A stretch of DNA of 64,000 nucleotides from Nemophila menziesii (taxonomy: Eukaryota; Streptophyta; Magnoliopsida; Boraginales; Hydrophyllaceae): contig JARWIR010000018.1 in assembly GCA_029959085.1 (NCBI GenBank), positions 16,801,001 to 16,865,000 of the forward strand, written 5' to 3'. Positions 46,896 to 59,560 of the stretch are shown piece by piece (positions within the stretch are counted from its first letter, which is position 1; every line of letters begins with the position of its first letter). The notes beneath the pieces are model-generated. The model ran no database searches and had not been told where the DNA came from. It saw nothing but the letters and a program-made list of their open reading frames with translations. The translations under genes and the position numbers were made by a program.

Positions 46896-47796
46896 TGTTG
46901 GAATTATTTAATAAAAGACAATTTATTTTATTATTCTTTCATGCTCTTGGGAGAAGTGGAAAAGACTATTCGTGTACTAATAGTCCCACATAAAAATTTG
47001 AGAAAGAAATTGTTGGAAATAGTAAAATTAAAGAGTTTTATTTTATTAATTCTTTCTTTCTCTTAAGAAAAGTGGGTAAACTTTATATGTGTTAAAAAAT
47101 CCCACCTAGAAAATGAAAAAGAAAAACCATTGGAATTATTGAATTTCAAATAATTCCTTATTCTTGATGGAGGATTAATAGTTTTCTTTTATACATTTGT
47201 GGTTATGGGAGTTACAAAATTTGATAAAGAAAAAAAACGGCTAGCATTAAAGAGCATTGAAGAGGCATTTATGTGACAGTTTTTTTTCCTTTGTCTCATC
47301 ATTTTCTCTATAAATAGTGACTTTGTCACTTGCTTTTCAAGAAAAGAGAAAAAATGTAATTCTAGAGAGAATGGAAAAATTATTATAGAGAGAATAGGAA
47401 AATACTTTTAGTGAGAAAGAATATTATTCTAAAGAGAATGATATATTATTCTAGAAATTCAGAAAATGGAACACTCAATTCTCAATGATTAGTCAAATTA
47501 TTTTGACATAGAGATAAGAGTAGAAGAGGGATACGATTGTTGGAGATACCGGTACTCCCGGAATATCTTTTCAACGATGCACGTTTTGTGTAATCGTATC
47601 TAGTAATTTTTTTTTTGATATTTCCATGTAAGTTCTTTTCCCATTTCTTGTAATAGTTGTTGTATTACGGTTTTTGGGATACCTTTATATTCCATTTTTC
47701 CATTGTATTGTAATAGTTGTAGTATTACATTTTTTCTAAATATTTTTATATGAAAACAATTTTGACTGTATCGGTGATTGTTAGTTTTTACCAACA
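46896..47796 (+). repeat. Element F 3' LTR
   Basis: 901 bp, nearly identical to 41925-42824; small differences include ccaccta for ccacctt and a one-base change in two homopolymers. Confidence 0.85.
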
Positions 47797-48658
47797 AATT
47801 CTTCGTCAAGATTTCTCTTCGAGGCTTCTATTTCGCCTTTCAAGACTTATTCAGTCCTTCGAGATTTATTTAGTCCTTCTTGACTTATTCAATCCTTCAA
47901 GACTTATTCAATCCTTCAAGACTTATTCAATCCTTCATGACTTATTCAGTCTTTCAAGACTTATTCAGTCCTTTGTGACTTATTCAGTCCTTCGTGACTT
48001 ATTTAGCCATTCGAGGCTTATTCAGTTCTTCGAGACTTTTTTGATGATCTATTTTTTTAGTCCCTAGCAGATTTTTTGCCAAGATTACCCTTCGAGGCTT
48101 ATTTAGTCCTTCGAGACTTTTTCAGTCCTTCGCGGCTTATTCAGCCTTTCGAGGCTTTTTGGAAGAAGAGGAAATATATTTGAAGACTGGTGATTTATTT
48201 CTTGAATCCTTTGCGGATTTTCCGTTAAGATTGCCCTTCGAGGCTTATTCAGCCATTCTTATTCTATCTTTCTTATTGTGTCCTTCGAGCCTCATTCAGC
48301 CCTTCAAGGCTTTTTGGAAGAGGAGGAGAGATGTATTTGAAGATTGGTGATTTATATCTTGACAGCCATAGTGGATTCTTTGTCAAGATGGAGATATTTT
48401 ATTCGAGGTGGAGATATTTTTAGGTTTTTTGTTTTTTGCCTCGATTACCAGATTTGTGTCTTGACTCCTTAGCGGATTCTTCGTCAAGATGGAGATGTTT
48501 TTTCGAGGTGGAGATATTTGCAGTTCTTTTGCCTCGATTACCAAATTCGTGTCTTGACTCCTTCGCGGATTCTTCATCAAGATGGAGGTACTTTTTCGAG
48601 GTGGAGATATTTGCAATTTCTTGGGCTTTGCTTACCTGATTTGTGTCAAAATGGAGAT
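47797..48658 (+). repeat. Element G internal repeats, right of F
   Basis: A 19-bp minisatellite (ccttcaagacttattcaat) runs for about 11 units at 47835-48045. A longer unit ending in gaagactgg(t/c)gattta recurs near 48165 and 48325. Then three units of 93-101 bp with tcaagatggag at 48383, 48484 and 48577. The frames crossing this area are repeat by-products. Confidence 0.7.
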
Positions 48659-48939
48659 TGCTAGAGATATGACCCAAATTCTTCTTCATAGGTCTGGACT
48701 ATTTAGTTAGAAACCCCAGAATCTCTATTTACCTATAAATACATTGTATTGTATAGGTTATTATTTAACTTGTTCAATTGGCAGCAGCCATTACACTCTC
48801 CTTTTTAATCAATCCTCTATAATATAATCTTCTCCTATTCCCGTGGTTTTTCCCGATTTGGGTTTTCCACGTATATCAATGTTACTTTCGTTTCTTGTTT
48901 ATTATTACAATTATTATCTCTCGATCCTCATTTATAACA
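48659..48939 (+). repeat. Element G 3' LTR
   Basis: 281 bp, tgctagagatatgaccc to tttataaca, preceded by the purine tract aaaatggagat. Confidence 0.85.
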
Positions 48940-48944
48940 GTTAT

Positions 48945-49365
48945 GACTATGCCCGTCAAAAGACTCACTGTTTCTTAGGCGATTGCACCATCAAAAATCA
49001 CATAAATATCGTATTGTTGCCTTGGGAAAAATATCGTTGTAATCCGGCTTATATCTCACTCTTAAGAGATATCAAGAAACTAGTGGAAAAGCTAGAAATA
49101 CCTAAATTGGCTCTCTTAAGTAGTGAACATAGGCTCTAACGAGTGTGAACCAGTATAAACAACTATGTAACTTCTTTCCTTCGTCTCTTTACTTATGTTC
49201 TTAACTTTGTAACTTAAGTTTATTATCTAATCACTTTTCCCATATTACATGATTCATTAATTGTTTGATAGAAAGTACAAGAGTTTCTTATTCTATGGTT
49301 TTGCATTCTAGGTTAGAAATTAGTTTTACTCCTTATTAAGTTTTTCGCCAATGAGTCATGTAGTT
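48945..49365. repeat. Duplicated block Y, copy 1, right part
   Basis: Continues the alignment with 62059-62430 after element G, including gggaaaaatatcgttgtaat (49024, 62130). No gene. Confidence 0.6.
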
Positions 49366-49793
49366 TGTTGGAGGAATGTAGATTGAAAATATATAAATCA
49401 TATTACGAAGGCCAAGGAGTGTTTAGAAGATGAGAAGACAAGAAGGAGAAAGATGTATATAAGATGATTTATAAAAAACTAATTCAAAAATTCAAACAAC
49501 TTTTATTAATTTTAGGTTAAAATCAATGGATAAAAATTGTTTGAAAATTGGAGAAAGTAGTAAAAGTTGTTTTTTTAGCTTGTATTACAGAAGGTAGTTC
49601 AATAATTTTTGTTAATCAGAGGTTAAAATCAATGAATAGAAACTATTTGAACAGTTTGTGTCGGTACTTGCCAGTTAGCTTACTTGATTAGACTTGATAA
49701 TGTTTCCAAGGGTTTTTGTTGAATTCCTTTTTGTAACCATAATTTAAAAATACTCATATTTATTATGAAAATGATTTTAAAACAAAGTTGTCA

Positions 49794-49869
<76 letters not shown>

Positions 49870-49893
49870 TAAAATAATCAATATGGTTATATT
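49366..49893. repeat. Pectate lyase upstream-like sequence without its gene
   Basis: Matches 56395-56720 (cgccaatgagtc, the gatgtatataagatg block, 80-bp units), then 6950-7030 and 7511-7600, and ends in an (AT)n microsatellite at about 49797-49862. It forms the left edge of array unit 3. Confidence 0.6.
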
Positions 49894-52800
49894 TATTATG
49901 AATAAATTATACTTAATTTATGGTAGATGTCCAAAGGGCTTAGTTTAATCTTCTTATTTATTGTGGCAGGTGAAGTGTCATTTTTCCTCTATAAATATAT
50001 GACAATTTCTTTGTAATAAGACTAGATGTTGGAATACAAGAAACAAATTCTCTCTTTATATTTATCTTCTTCTTCTTTTGTTTATAACACGTTATCAGCA
50101 CGAATAAGTCTCTTCCTCCAAAGCGTAGCAGGATATTCTAGAAGGTAAATTATCAGTCAACAAAGCAGATTGCTTGTATTCGAATCACAAATTGGCTATT
50201 TTAAGTTTATGTCTAATATCTTTATTTGATTAATAGTTTGTAATTTTTATATTATTTTTATTGTGTTAAATTTGATGTTTGTGATATTTTATTTTATTTT
50301 GGAGCTTATGTATTTTGATGGCCGGAAGTCTATATGTAATTTTTATAAGGCCTAAAGCTAATATATAATTTTAAAGGGTTCAAACCCTTAATAAAATTCA
50401 AAAGCATGAATCTAAGAATAATGTTCTAGACTCGAACTCTCAATTTCAATTCAAAATTCCGAAGCTAAGATTAATGTTGTAGACTCGAAGCTAAGATGAT
50501 GCTATATGAAGATTAATTTATCATCACGAAAAAAATAAGGTTGATTAAACATTGAGTAACATGGGAGATTTGAACTTGAGGCCTTAGATTGTATAGTGTT
50601 AGCGTATAACCGCTAGGTTATATATTTAATTTGTTTTATGCCAATAATTCTTGAAGAATATACTCTACAATTCCTCATTTTGTTATATAATATTCACATT
50701 CTACAATTTATAGGCCAGAAACCAATAAAAATATTTATATGACAGAAGGATATAACAAATGTTATAGGCCGCAAACCAATCATGAATTTTATATTCCAAA
50801 AAAATAAAGCAAACTTCATAGGTTCGAACTCTAGAATACAATTTATATGCTCGGAGCATAAAAAGAAATTATCTAAAGCTTGAAGCCTATATCAATTTTG
50901 TTATAATTTCCACAGAATAACTTCTAACAAAAAAACTCATTCCTCTCCTGAAGAGAACTTCTCTTTATTGAATATAAATTATTACTCTCAATTCAATGAA
51001 GTGAATTATATGAATTCTTAAATAATTGTATATTCTTGAAGTGAATAGAATTTGTAGGGACAAAGCCTACAACAAATTCTACATGCCAGAAGTATAAACG
51101 AAAATTTATAGGTCTGAATTCTACAACAAATTAATAGGCCAAGCATAAGAGAAATTATATAAGCTCAAAAACTACGTACTAATTATACATGCCTAGAGCG
51201 TATACGAAAATTTACAGGTTTGAAATCTACACCATATGTTATATGCCAGAAGCATAAGACAAATTTTATTGGCCCGAAAACCTACATCGAATTTTGTACA
51301 CCGGAAGCATATACCAAATTTTATAGATCCGAAGCGTAGAACACAATTTATATGCCCAAAATATATAACAAATTATCTACAGATTTGAATTCAAGATCAA
51401 ATTTAAATGACATAAATCATATATCAATGCCTAAGTCGAGTTTTTAAAGGGCGAAGTTTAGATTAAATTTTACAGACTCGAAACCTATATGGATTTTCAA
51501 AGGTTTTTGAAAGGATAGATAAAATTTTAACGACTCGAAATATAAAAGAATTACAAAGACTTGAAGTCTTAATTCAAATTTATGGGTTTGAAGAAAAAAA
51601 TATGTTATATGAAAAAAAAACTCATATGGATATCATGGACATTTAAGAATCAAATTGTGTCATATGTAACACAATTATTTCATTCATAAAAAGTACATAA
51701 AATTAGTAGGAGATAAGTTGAACTAAATAATTTTATGAAGTGCACTATCTTTTTGGTATAATTTGTGCAAAGTTTTCTAGATAAAGGTTTCGAACTTGTA
51801 ACATCCTTTGTACAAGTTTAAAGTCTTACCAGTTGGACATTCTAATAATTTTTCAGCAAATTGGAGATTAAGAAATGTTAGTACAAGTTCAGGTACTACT
51901 AAATTAATTGAGGATTTCAAACGGACAAATGTAATACTACCGGGTGGAACATATATTCGTCTCCTTGTATCATAACACGAATATACTCCTGAAGTAGATA
52001 TATTGTGAATAAAGGTTTTACAAAACACTATGGGATTGTTTGTCTCGTAAGCAAGCAAATTAATGAATTATTGATATAAAAAAATCATAATTCATGTTCC
52101 ATTTACATAATACAATTCCCTGAAGTGATTAGAATTACATTTACAAAATGAATGCAATAATTTTCAGATGTGTATTAAAATAAATATTGTGGGGACAAAA
52201 TTTGATTGAATAAAATCATGTTCTCTGGCTCAAAACCATTCCTTGTAATGGATGGAATTGCATTCCTTGTAACTATTGTTGCATTTTTCAATCTATTTGA
52301 AAATGGATATGTAAACAAAATAGTAGGTTACATACGATTAAATATTGTGTACTCTTACTAAAACTATTCATCGTAGTAAATAAAACTTTATTTCCTGAAG
52401 AACATTTTATGTCTTCTAATGATCAACATGGGGGTGATCATTGTCCACCTAACGTTGAGATCATAATAGTTTTGCAAAGTTTGCTTTGCAGAAAAGTTTT
52501 ATAAAGAATATATAATTTTTATGTATATATATATGATTGTTTTTACTAGTATTGTAGGTAAATCAAAGTGATAAGAAAAAGAGGTGGTGACAACAATATT
52601 TATCGTGAAAAAAGTAGAAGCTAAGCAAACCTAAAAAGGACGAGGTTAATTATGTCATGAGAATACAAAGGAAGGATGGGATACCTTCGCATCCTTCTAA
52701 AAATTCAAAGTTACATAATTATTCTCCTGTATAGTTATTATTGTTGGTAGAAGTATTTTCAAAAAATATATGTTAAGAGCTTTTACACATTTCATGTCAT

Positions 52801-55800
52801 GAAAATACTCCTGAAGTAGTACTATCATAAGTAGAGTTTTATCCCACTATTAAGGTTTAACATTACATTTTCTTGTAAACTATAATGTTCCATTCCTTGA
52901 AGTCAATGGAGCTACATTCTCTGAAGTAAATGTTACCGTTTTCATTATCTAAACGATTGACGTGTGGATGACAAAACAAGTGGGTTGATGTTGCATTCCC
53001 TGATTATAAGTTATTTACTGGAGAGAATAGAATCACACTCTTTGAAACAAATGCACCATCTTCATCTTATACAAAAACTGACTCGGTAATGGAAATTTTT
53101 TAGTGAGTTAAGTATTGTTGTTCCTAGATAAAAACCATTCCTTGAAATTAATGGAAGTGCAATTCTAGAAGAAAATGAAATGTATTTCAATGTTTCTGGA
53201 ATTGATCTCTTGGTGACCCAAACTCCAGACGAGGTTAAGGTAAGAAAAAAAATCCTTACCACCAAAATTGAAATATAAGAAATATCCTGAAAGTAAAAGG
53301 TCATGGTAAAATAAGTCATCACAAAATGATAACCATGAAGGTTATCACTATAGTGGGACTATATACTGGTAGTTTATCAATTGTACGCTAAACCATCTAG
53401 TTGATCTAATTAAAGGTTTTGGATGCCCAATAATTATGATACCTTGTGGTACAAAATTGACATAATTAGCACATTATATTTTTGGTAAATCCTGAACAAA
53501 TTGACTAAGTGTAAGGATATTCACCGAAATGAATATCCCGTATAAACCAAAAGTGTTTGTAACAATGTTTCTTTTGCATTATTACTAGAAAGTCTCACCA
53601 GAATTGTGTATGAGAAAAGAAAATTCTGCTATTTCATTGGGGTTGTATTATATATTGATTCGAGCAGTTGGAACACGCATTATGCAAAAGAAACGATGTC
53701 ACAATCCAAAGAACTTTGTATCATTAAATGATCGACTTAGTCACTTAGTGACAATATTGATATGTCGAATAATAGATTACTCGTTTTGTCTCTATTTAAT
53801 AGAACCAGAAGATTCTTTTGCCAAGTGACTACCCCTTTATTAGGGGGAGAGATAAGACAACCTGAAATTGCATGACGTATAAACAAGGCAACCTGAAGTT
53901 GCATGACATATCGTGGAATACAATTTATTATATCATGTCTATCCACAAACTAAAGAATAGGAACTTGAAGTTAAAAGAAATATCCATTTGCAAATATTGC
54001 AAATAATATACATAATACAATCGCAAGTATGAAAAATATTTTGAAATTCTAAAATATGTTTTAAACACTCCAACATATGTTATTGTCTCATATATACACA
54101 ACAAATATTCTAGCGAGTGTATCAAACCAACGCATGAAGCGTGGTAAACCTATAATGCATCCAACTAGTGCATGAAGCGTGGTAAAACTGTAATGCATCT
54201 AACCAACGCATGAATCATGGTAGATTTGTAATTCATATAACCAACGCATGAAACGTGGTTAGACTGTCGGTTTACAATATACAATGCCCTAAAGAAGAAA
54301 ATCTCATGATTAAATGATGAAATGGTAAATATTGTGGAATATGCACTCCACGTGATACGATAGGAATTATTAAGTCAACTAATATTGGCACATGCATTAC
54401 TCTTAAAGAAAGTAATGGTCATTGAAAAGTCTTAGGTACCTAAATACGATAAAAGTTATGTAGATTATATGTCTACTAAAAATATTTAAAACTGTTAGAC
54501 AATTAATGTGATCAATATATTTTCATTTAATATAGCGCTTGAAATAAATAATAAGGATCCTAAACCACAAAGTGGTGAAATATGTCGACAAAGATAAAAA
54601 GAACAATAGCGAATTCGAAATCTAAAACCCTACTTGTATCACGGATGTTCTTGCAGAAACCTAGAATTAAATTTGGGGAGATGTCCTCATTCTTAAGTTA
54701 TTGATAGGGTGTAGTGGTGATTAGATTGATATTAAAGTTTTTGACAAACAAAATAGGTGCTCGTAGCACCATAGTTTCATGAAGCACAATAGGTGCCCAA
54801 GCACAAAAGGTGTTTGAAAGCACAACAGATGCCCAGAGCACGATAAGTGCCTGAAGTACTTAAAGCGTCTAAATATGAATTTCTTGCAGATTGAGAAGTG
54901 CATGGCGTATTAAAATGTCCCGAAGAACATAATTTATTTATCAAAGGATACACGAAATAATCGTCGTCATAATTAATGTCATATGAGGAGGATATGATAT
55001 TTGTTATAGTACTCTTTTTCCTTCAATGAGGTTTTTTCCCAATGGGTTTTTCCTAGTAAGGTTTTTAATGAGGCATGTCAAATATTCATTGTCAAAAGAA
55101 TTTTGTACTCTCGATTAAGTAAACAATATTACTAAAACTCCATACCTTCAAATAAAAATCCAGAATATTTAATAATTAAAGTTCCATTGACGACGACATC
55201 AAGGTACAAGTCCACAAGTATCTAATGTATTTGGAAATATGTACAGTCGTAATGAGGGAGATAATTTATTAAAATTGTGCATTTTTTTCCTTCACCGTGG
55301 TTTTTCCCATTGGGTTTTCCTGGTAAGGTTTTAACAAAACAACGTGTATATGTGTTATAACCCCCAAGGATTGATGTACTCTTTTTCCTTCATCAAGTTT
55401 TGTCCCAATGGGTTTTTTTGATAAGGTTTTAATAAGACATATCCTTTAGTGAATATCAAAGGGATAGTGGTATGAAATATTCATTAAAGTGGATTATTCA
55501 ACATACTAGAAAGAAGTGTGGTTTATCTTTAACAAGAACATACCGATGGTATTGTATGAGATAATGTAGCATGTACCACACATGATTAAAATGACTACAT
55601 CAAAGGATATAGAACAAAACATATTTCACCAAAAGTCTCCGACACACACGAGGTATAGAAAAATATAGATATTGACACTCGACAGATACAATCACGTAAG
55701 AATTTTGCAGATTTTCATTACGAAATCATTTTCAACCACAACATTCAAGAAGTAGGTCCATAATATTAGAATACGACAACTCAAAGATCTCTTTCCAACA

Positions 55801-56064
55801 TCAGGGGAAGCGTAAACAAGACTGTACTCTTTTCCTTCGTCCAAGTTTGGTCCCAATGGGTTTTCGTGGCAAGGTTTTAACAAGACATTGTTTCAAGATG
55901 ATTAGTTCCATCTATATGTACTATTTTCCCTTCGACCAAATTTTTATCCCACTTGGTTTTTCATGGCAAGGTTTTGACGAGGTATATTTTTTTAATGTAT
56001 AGACATCCAAGGGGGAGTATTATGAATTAATTATACTTAATTTATGGTGGATGTCCAAAGGGCT
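49894..56064 (+). mobile_element. Copia-like element made of degenerate repeats
   Basis: A 196-bp 5' LTR (49894-50089, tattatgaataaa to gtttataaca) is followed by cgttatcagcacga, a primer-site variant seen in some plant copia elements. The 3' LTR begins at 56018 after the tract ccaagggggag and is cut after about 47 bp. Between them I find no gag or pol. Instead there are repeat families: ggcc...gaagc units (50290-51600), cattccttgaag units (52090-53200), gcatgaagcgtgg units (54126-54256), aagcacaa-aggtgc units (54757-54860) and aatgggttttt units with taaggtttt (55010-55990). Confidence 0.65.
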
Positions 56065-56131
56065 AACTGAGAAAAGAAATTATATCATTGAATAAGTATT
56101 TCTAATAAATAAATCGAAGTTTTAAACTTAC

Positions 56132-56313
56132 TCTTTAAGTTGTTTGTTGAATTTAATAATGGCTTCCTCAGAATTTGTGTCATGTGCACTGACGAATGCT
56201 TCAAGTGCCTTTGCATCCCGTATTTCTAAAACCACATAATCTGCGTGCAATTTTTGGGTCATTGCAGTGAATGTTAGGAAGAAAATGAGTAATACTATGG
56301 AATTACTACCCAT
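56132..56313 (-). pseudogene. Pectate lyase copy 3, exon 1 only
   Basis: Exon 1 keeps the same 182-nt length, an open frame from [20 protein letters not shown] and the GT donor as in copies 1 and 2, but with more changes (for example [14 protein letters not shown] has become VVLEIRDAKALEAF). The next intron can be followed to within a few bases of the expected exon 2 acceptor at about 56067. There the truncated copia 3' LTR begins and exons 2 to 4 are missing, along with most of that LTR and the downstream flank. At most it could encode the secretion signal and about 40 residues, so it is called a relic. Confidence 0.88.
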
Positions 56314-56919
56314 GTTTCTCGTTTTTAAACCAAATGACCCTCTTAGTATTTGTGTTTGTTCTTTTACAAACATTAATTGCATTCAAGTTTTCTGCCAATG
56401 AGTCTACTAGCTAGTTTAAGAAAAAACGGGTTGAAGATATATAAATCATATTAAGAAGGCCAAAGAATGTTTTAAAAAATGAGAAGACAAAAAGGGGAAA
56501 GATGTATATATAAGATGGTTTATGAGAAAAGAACTAATTCAACTTTTAATAATTTACGGTCAAAATCAATGGATAGAAACAATTTGAATATTGGAGAAAA
56601 TAGACAAATTTGTTTTGTCTAGCTGGTATTAGAAAAGGTAGTCAAAGTTATTTTTGTTAATTTGAGATTAAAACTAATGGAAAGAAACTGTTTGAATATT
56701 CGAGAAAGTAGTCAAAGGTAATTTATGTTAAATTATGTGTTGGTTTTTCTCTCTACATATTAAGTATATGAAAGTCGCCACAAGATATGAATCAGCGGAC
56801 AGACACATTTTTTGATAATTTATGATGACATTCAACAAAAGAAATAATGATGAAATTCCGCATAATATCTCACTCTTTATTAAGCAGTTCTTCCAAAACC
56901 TTGATGTAAAAGAATATTC
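56314..56919. other. Upstream flank of copy 3
   Basis: Matches the flanks of copies 1 and 2, with the TATA-like gtatatataag at 56503-56513 and 80-bp units at 56540-56720. Confidence 0.55.
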
Positions 56920-56927
56920 TTATAAGA

Positions 56928-57376
56928 CAGGGGTGGGAGCCAGGAAATTTTGTTAGGAGGGCGAAGGGTGTTTGGAGGCAACGCTCGCGAAAAAGAAAAA
57001 TTCTCATTGTATTTGCACTATAAGCCTATATATTATGAGAAAATTGCAAAATATGTCCTTATATTATGGAAAAACTGCACTATAAGTCCCTATATTGCTT
57101 AAAGATTACAACATAAGTCCTGATATTAATTTTTTTAATTAATTAGCCTATTAGTTCATTTTTTATACAATATAACATTTATTTTTTGTAAAATAACAAC
57201 AAGAATCCTATGAATAAAATAATTCAGAGTTTAATAAAATAAGAAGTTTAGGAGGACCAAATAATTATTTTAAAAAAATATGAGGTTTTGTTACTTATAA
57301 TTTATATTTTTGGGTAATTTTTTTGGAAAATCCAAAGGGGGTGATTGACCCCTAAGAATAAGCGGCTCCATCCCTA
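56928..57376. mobile_element. hAT-like non-autonomous element
   Basis: 449 bp with ends caggggtgggagcc and ggctccatcccta (inverse), typical hAT termini. Flanking octamers ttataaga (56920-56927) and ctataaga (57377-57384) match at seven of eight positions. Inside, four degenerate units of about 36-40 bp contain actataagtcc(c/t)tatatta (57015-57130). Copies 1 and 2 have the site without it. Confidence 0.75.
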
Positions 57377-57384
57377 CTATAAGA

Positions 57385-58560
57385 GATGATCAATGTTTTC
57401 ACATCCGATATTGTATAAATCATATGTTGGTTATATTTAATATCCCATGAGATAATCTTTTGTTTTGTGAGAAACTTAATCAAATAATTATATTGGTATA
57501 TATATACCAATATAAAAAGAACAAACCTAATCAAATAATCTATGATATGCATCCTGATCACATGTATAATATAAGAAAGAACTATTTTTTCATGTAAATT
57601 ATAAAATTTTGTTAAATCTATGAGCACATATATTCGAATATAACTAAAACAGCAGGGGTAGACCTAGTTTTACACGTGTGTGGACACCTACCCACACTTA
57701 TTGCCGAATCTAATGAAAATTTTCACAAAAAAATATTAGTAAAAGTTAGACTTTCATCCCAAATCTAAATATCCCCCCTCCAAACACACTTCAAACTAGA
57801 AATTACATTAAAAATCCTGAAATTCTAGCTTTTCTCCACTTTGAAGAAAAATATTAAATCCACCGATGTAAACACTTGTTACTTAAAATAATTTTGAAGA
57901 TAGTCACTCACCCATGCGTCTCATTTAGTTTCCTTGTGCGCAAGTAATGTTTTTGGTATGACATGATGATTTTACTTCTAGACATCCCTCTAATTCCCGT
58001 TCTTATCCCAATTTTCTTTCCCCACGTTTCTCGTGGATGTTAATTCGTTGACATTCCATGATGCGTATTTTATAGACTTTTCACTTACAAACATCATAGG
58101 TTTTTACATGAATTTTCTATTATCTTCTCACTTCGATAAGCTAAATGTTATTGTGTACTTTGCGCTTTTTTATTTTGCTTCCTTCATGTCTCTGGTTCCC
58201 TGCTCATAATTATGCTAACTTCTCATGTTACATATTTCACTTTTAATCCTTAATCTCATTACTACATTTTCATGTTTGTGACTTCCATCTTGTATAGGGA
58301 AGTAGTGACAATTTACCAAATATTTTTGAAGGAATGTTAGTAAAAAAATGTTATCTGTTGACTATATATTAGGCCACAAACCTAAAAAAAAGCTAAATAA
58401 AATACTTTAGGCCCTTCCTAAACTAGAAATCAACCCAAAAGATATAATTACACCCCATCATTTGACCCTAGTGTTGTTATAGACTTCTTAACAAAAAGTA
58501 CTAGATTTGTCCTTAATCTTGGGTTTTCTTCTACTTTTCGCCTATAAATAACCAACTCCC
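57385..58560. repeat. Duplicated intergenic flank, copy 2
   Basis: Aligns with 10560-10640 and then 10770-11677. It contains promoter-like gcctataaata at about 58541. No sustained ORF before 58633. Confidence 0.6.
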
Positions 58561-58632
58561 TTTGTGCGTATCACTTTTTCTGGTTGTCTGCAATGATTTG
58601 TCTAGTTTCTTCTCATATGGCTATTCTAGAAA

Positions 58633-58824
58633 ATGATAGATCCTTACGTTCCTTTTGAACCTTGGTTGCCTCCCCTTAAGGTGGATACTTGGTCCTTAAT
58701 CTCCGATTCCGTTACCGAGTATCTTAACCCTAAAGAAAACCTACCAGTTTCAAAGTCTTCTCATTTTGCTTCCACTGTTGTTTCCAAGAGTGTTCCAAGA
58801 AGAAAGATTTTGTTCAGGTTTTAA
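58633..58824 (+). CDS. Possible small gene or first exon, unrecognised
   Basis: A 63-codon frame from an ATG about 90 bp after a TATA-like gcctataaata (58541). The product begins MIDPYVPFEPWLPPLKVDTW and ends basic (SVPRRKILFRF). No signal peptide, membrane segment or family motif is visible. A cag-gtttta sequence just before the stop could be a splice donor. In array unit 1 the matching place was cut by the Ty3-type element at 11678, so no second copy can be compared here. It could equally be a chance frame. Confidence 0.2.
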   Translation: MIDPYVPFEPWLPPLKVDTWSLISDSVTEYLNPKENLPVSKSSHFASTVVSKSVPRRKILFRF

Positions 58825-59560
58825 GAATGTAGTTGCCTTACACAAGATTCTGTCAAGTAGGCAGTCTGTGACATCGAGACAAACAATTCAAAGAAGTTTA
58901 CATTCTTGCAAAAGTCATCAGGTGAATATGACTTAGGAGATCTAGTAAATATAAATTTATTATAGAATTTGCATCGGCTAAGCCATGAAGATCATTCAGG
59001 TGTCTATTATTTGATAAGTTGGGCAACTATCCATTGAAAGGAATCTTGTCCCATCTAGATATTTTCTTACTCCATGAATTTGACACAAAATTCAAGGAGA
59101 AATTTTCATATATGTATTATGTGTTGGGGGCAATGCATGAATGATATATCTAGCTATCTAGAGATTATTGCACACTTAATTTTTATTATGCCTCTTGTAT
59201 GGTAGAGTTGTGATATGTGCTTCTACTATTCACTTTATTATATATGTCATGCTCATGCTAGGTCGATACAAGTTTGCATCGTAAAAATATAGTAGAATAT
59301 TTATCTAAATTTGGTTTATGTGTTTTTTTATGAGGATTAAATAATGATTATACTTATTGTTATCTAATCGTAATTGAGCTATTTGAGTTGTGTTTAGCAT
59401 GACTATATAAATTAGGTGATAAGAATCAAGGGAGTTCACATGGAAGAACACAAGGATCGTATTATAAGTGAAGAATCCAAGATATGATCAAAAGAGAGAT
59501 GTCAAAGATCGTTACTTAAGAAGTTAAAGAAAAAAGATAAAGCTGATCAAAATACAAGGG
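58825..59560. other. No recognised feature
   Basis: AT-rich, short frames only. No LTR, inverted repeat or duplication within the window seen, except a possible link to the ORF above. Confidence 0.35.

Larger units (their letters stand above)
41925..47796 (+). mobile_element. LTR element F nested in G, carrying solo LTR E
   Basis: LTRs of 900 and 901 bp (41925-42824 and 46896-47796) differ at only about eight to ten positions by eye, so this is the youngest full insertion in the window. A copia-type gag remnant follows the 5' LTR; no pol remains. The polypurine tract gagtgggggat precedes the 3' LTR. The flanking five bases (ctttc and aattc) do not match well. Confidence 0.85.
40585..48939 (+). 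mobile_element. Non-autonomous LTR element G, with nested element F
   Basis: 8355 bp with 281-bp LTRs and a perfect gttat duplication (40580-40584 and 48940-48944). The primer-binding site is initiator-Met type, and the polypurine tract aaaatggagat precedes the 3' LTR. Without the 5872-bp insertion F, G is about 2.5 kb and consists of non-coding repeats; no gag or pol is visible. The paralog at 62058 shows the empty target (gaggttgtgac). Confidence 0.88.

Noticed and set aside
47750..48067. 105-codon frame with repeated RLIQSF units
   Set aside because: It is the translation of a 19-bp minisatellite inside element G.
48383..48689. Overlapping frames of 67-89 codons on both strands
   Set aside because: All come from the 93-101-bp repeat units; no coding signature.
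51777..52058. 93-codon minus-strand frame inside the repeat-built copia element
   Set aside because: No recognisable domain and it overlaps degenerate repeats.
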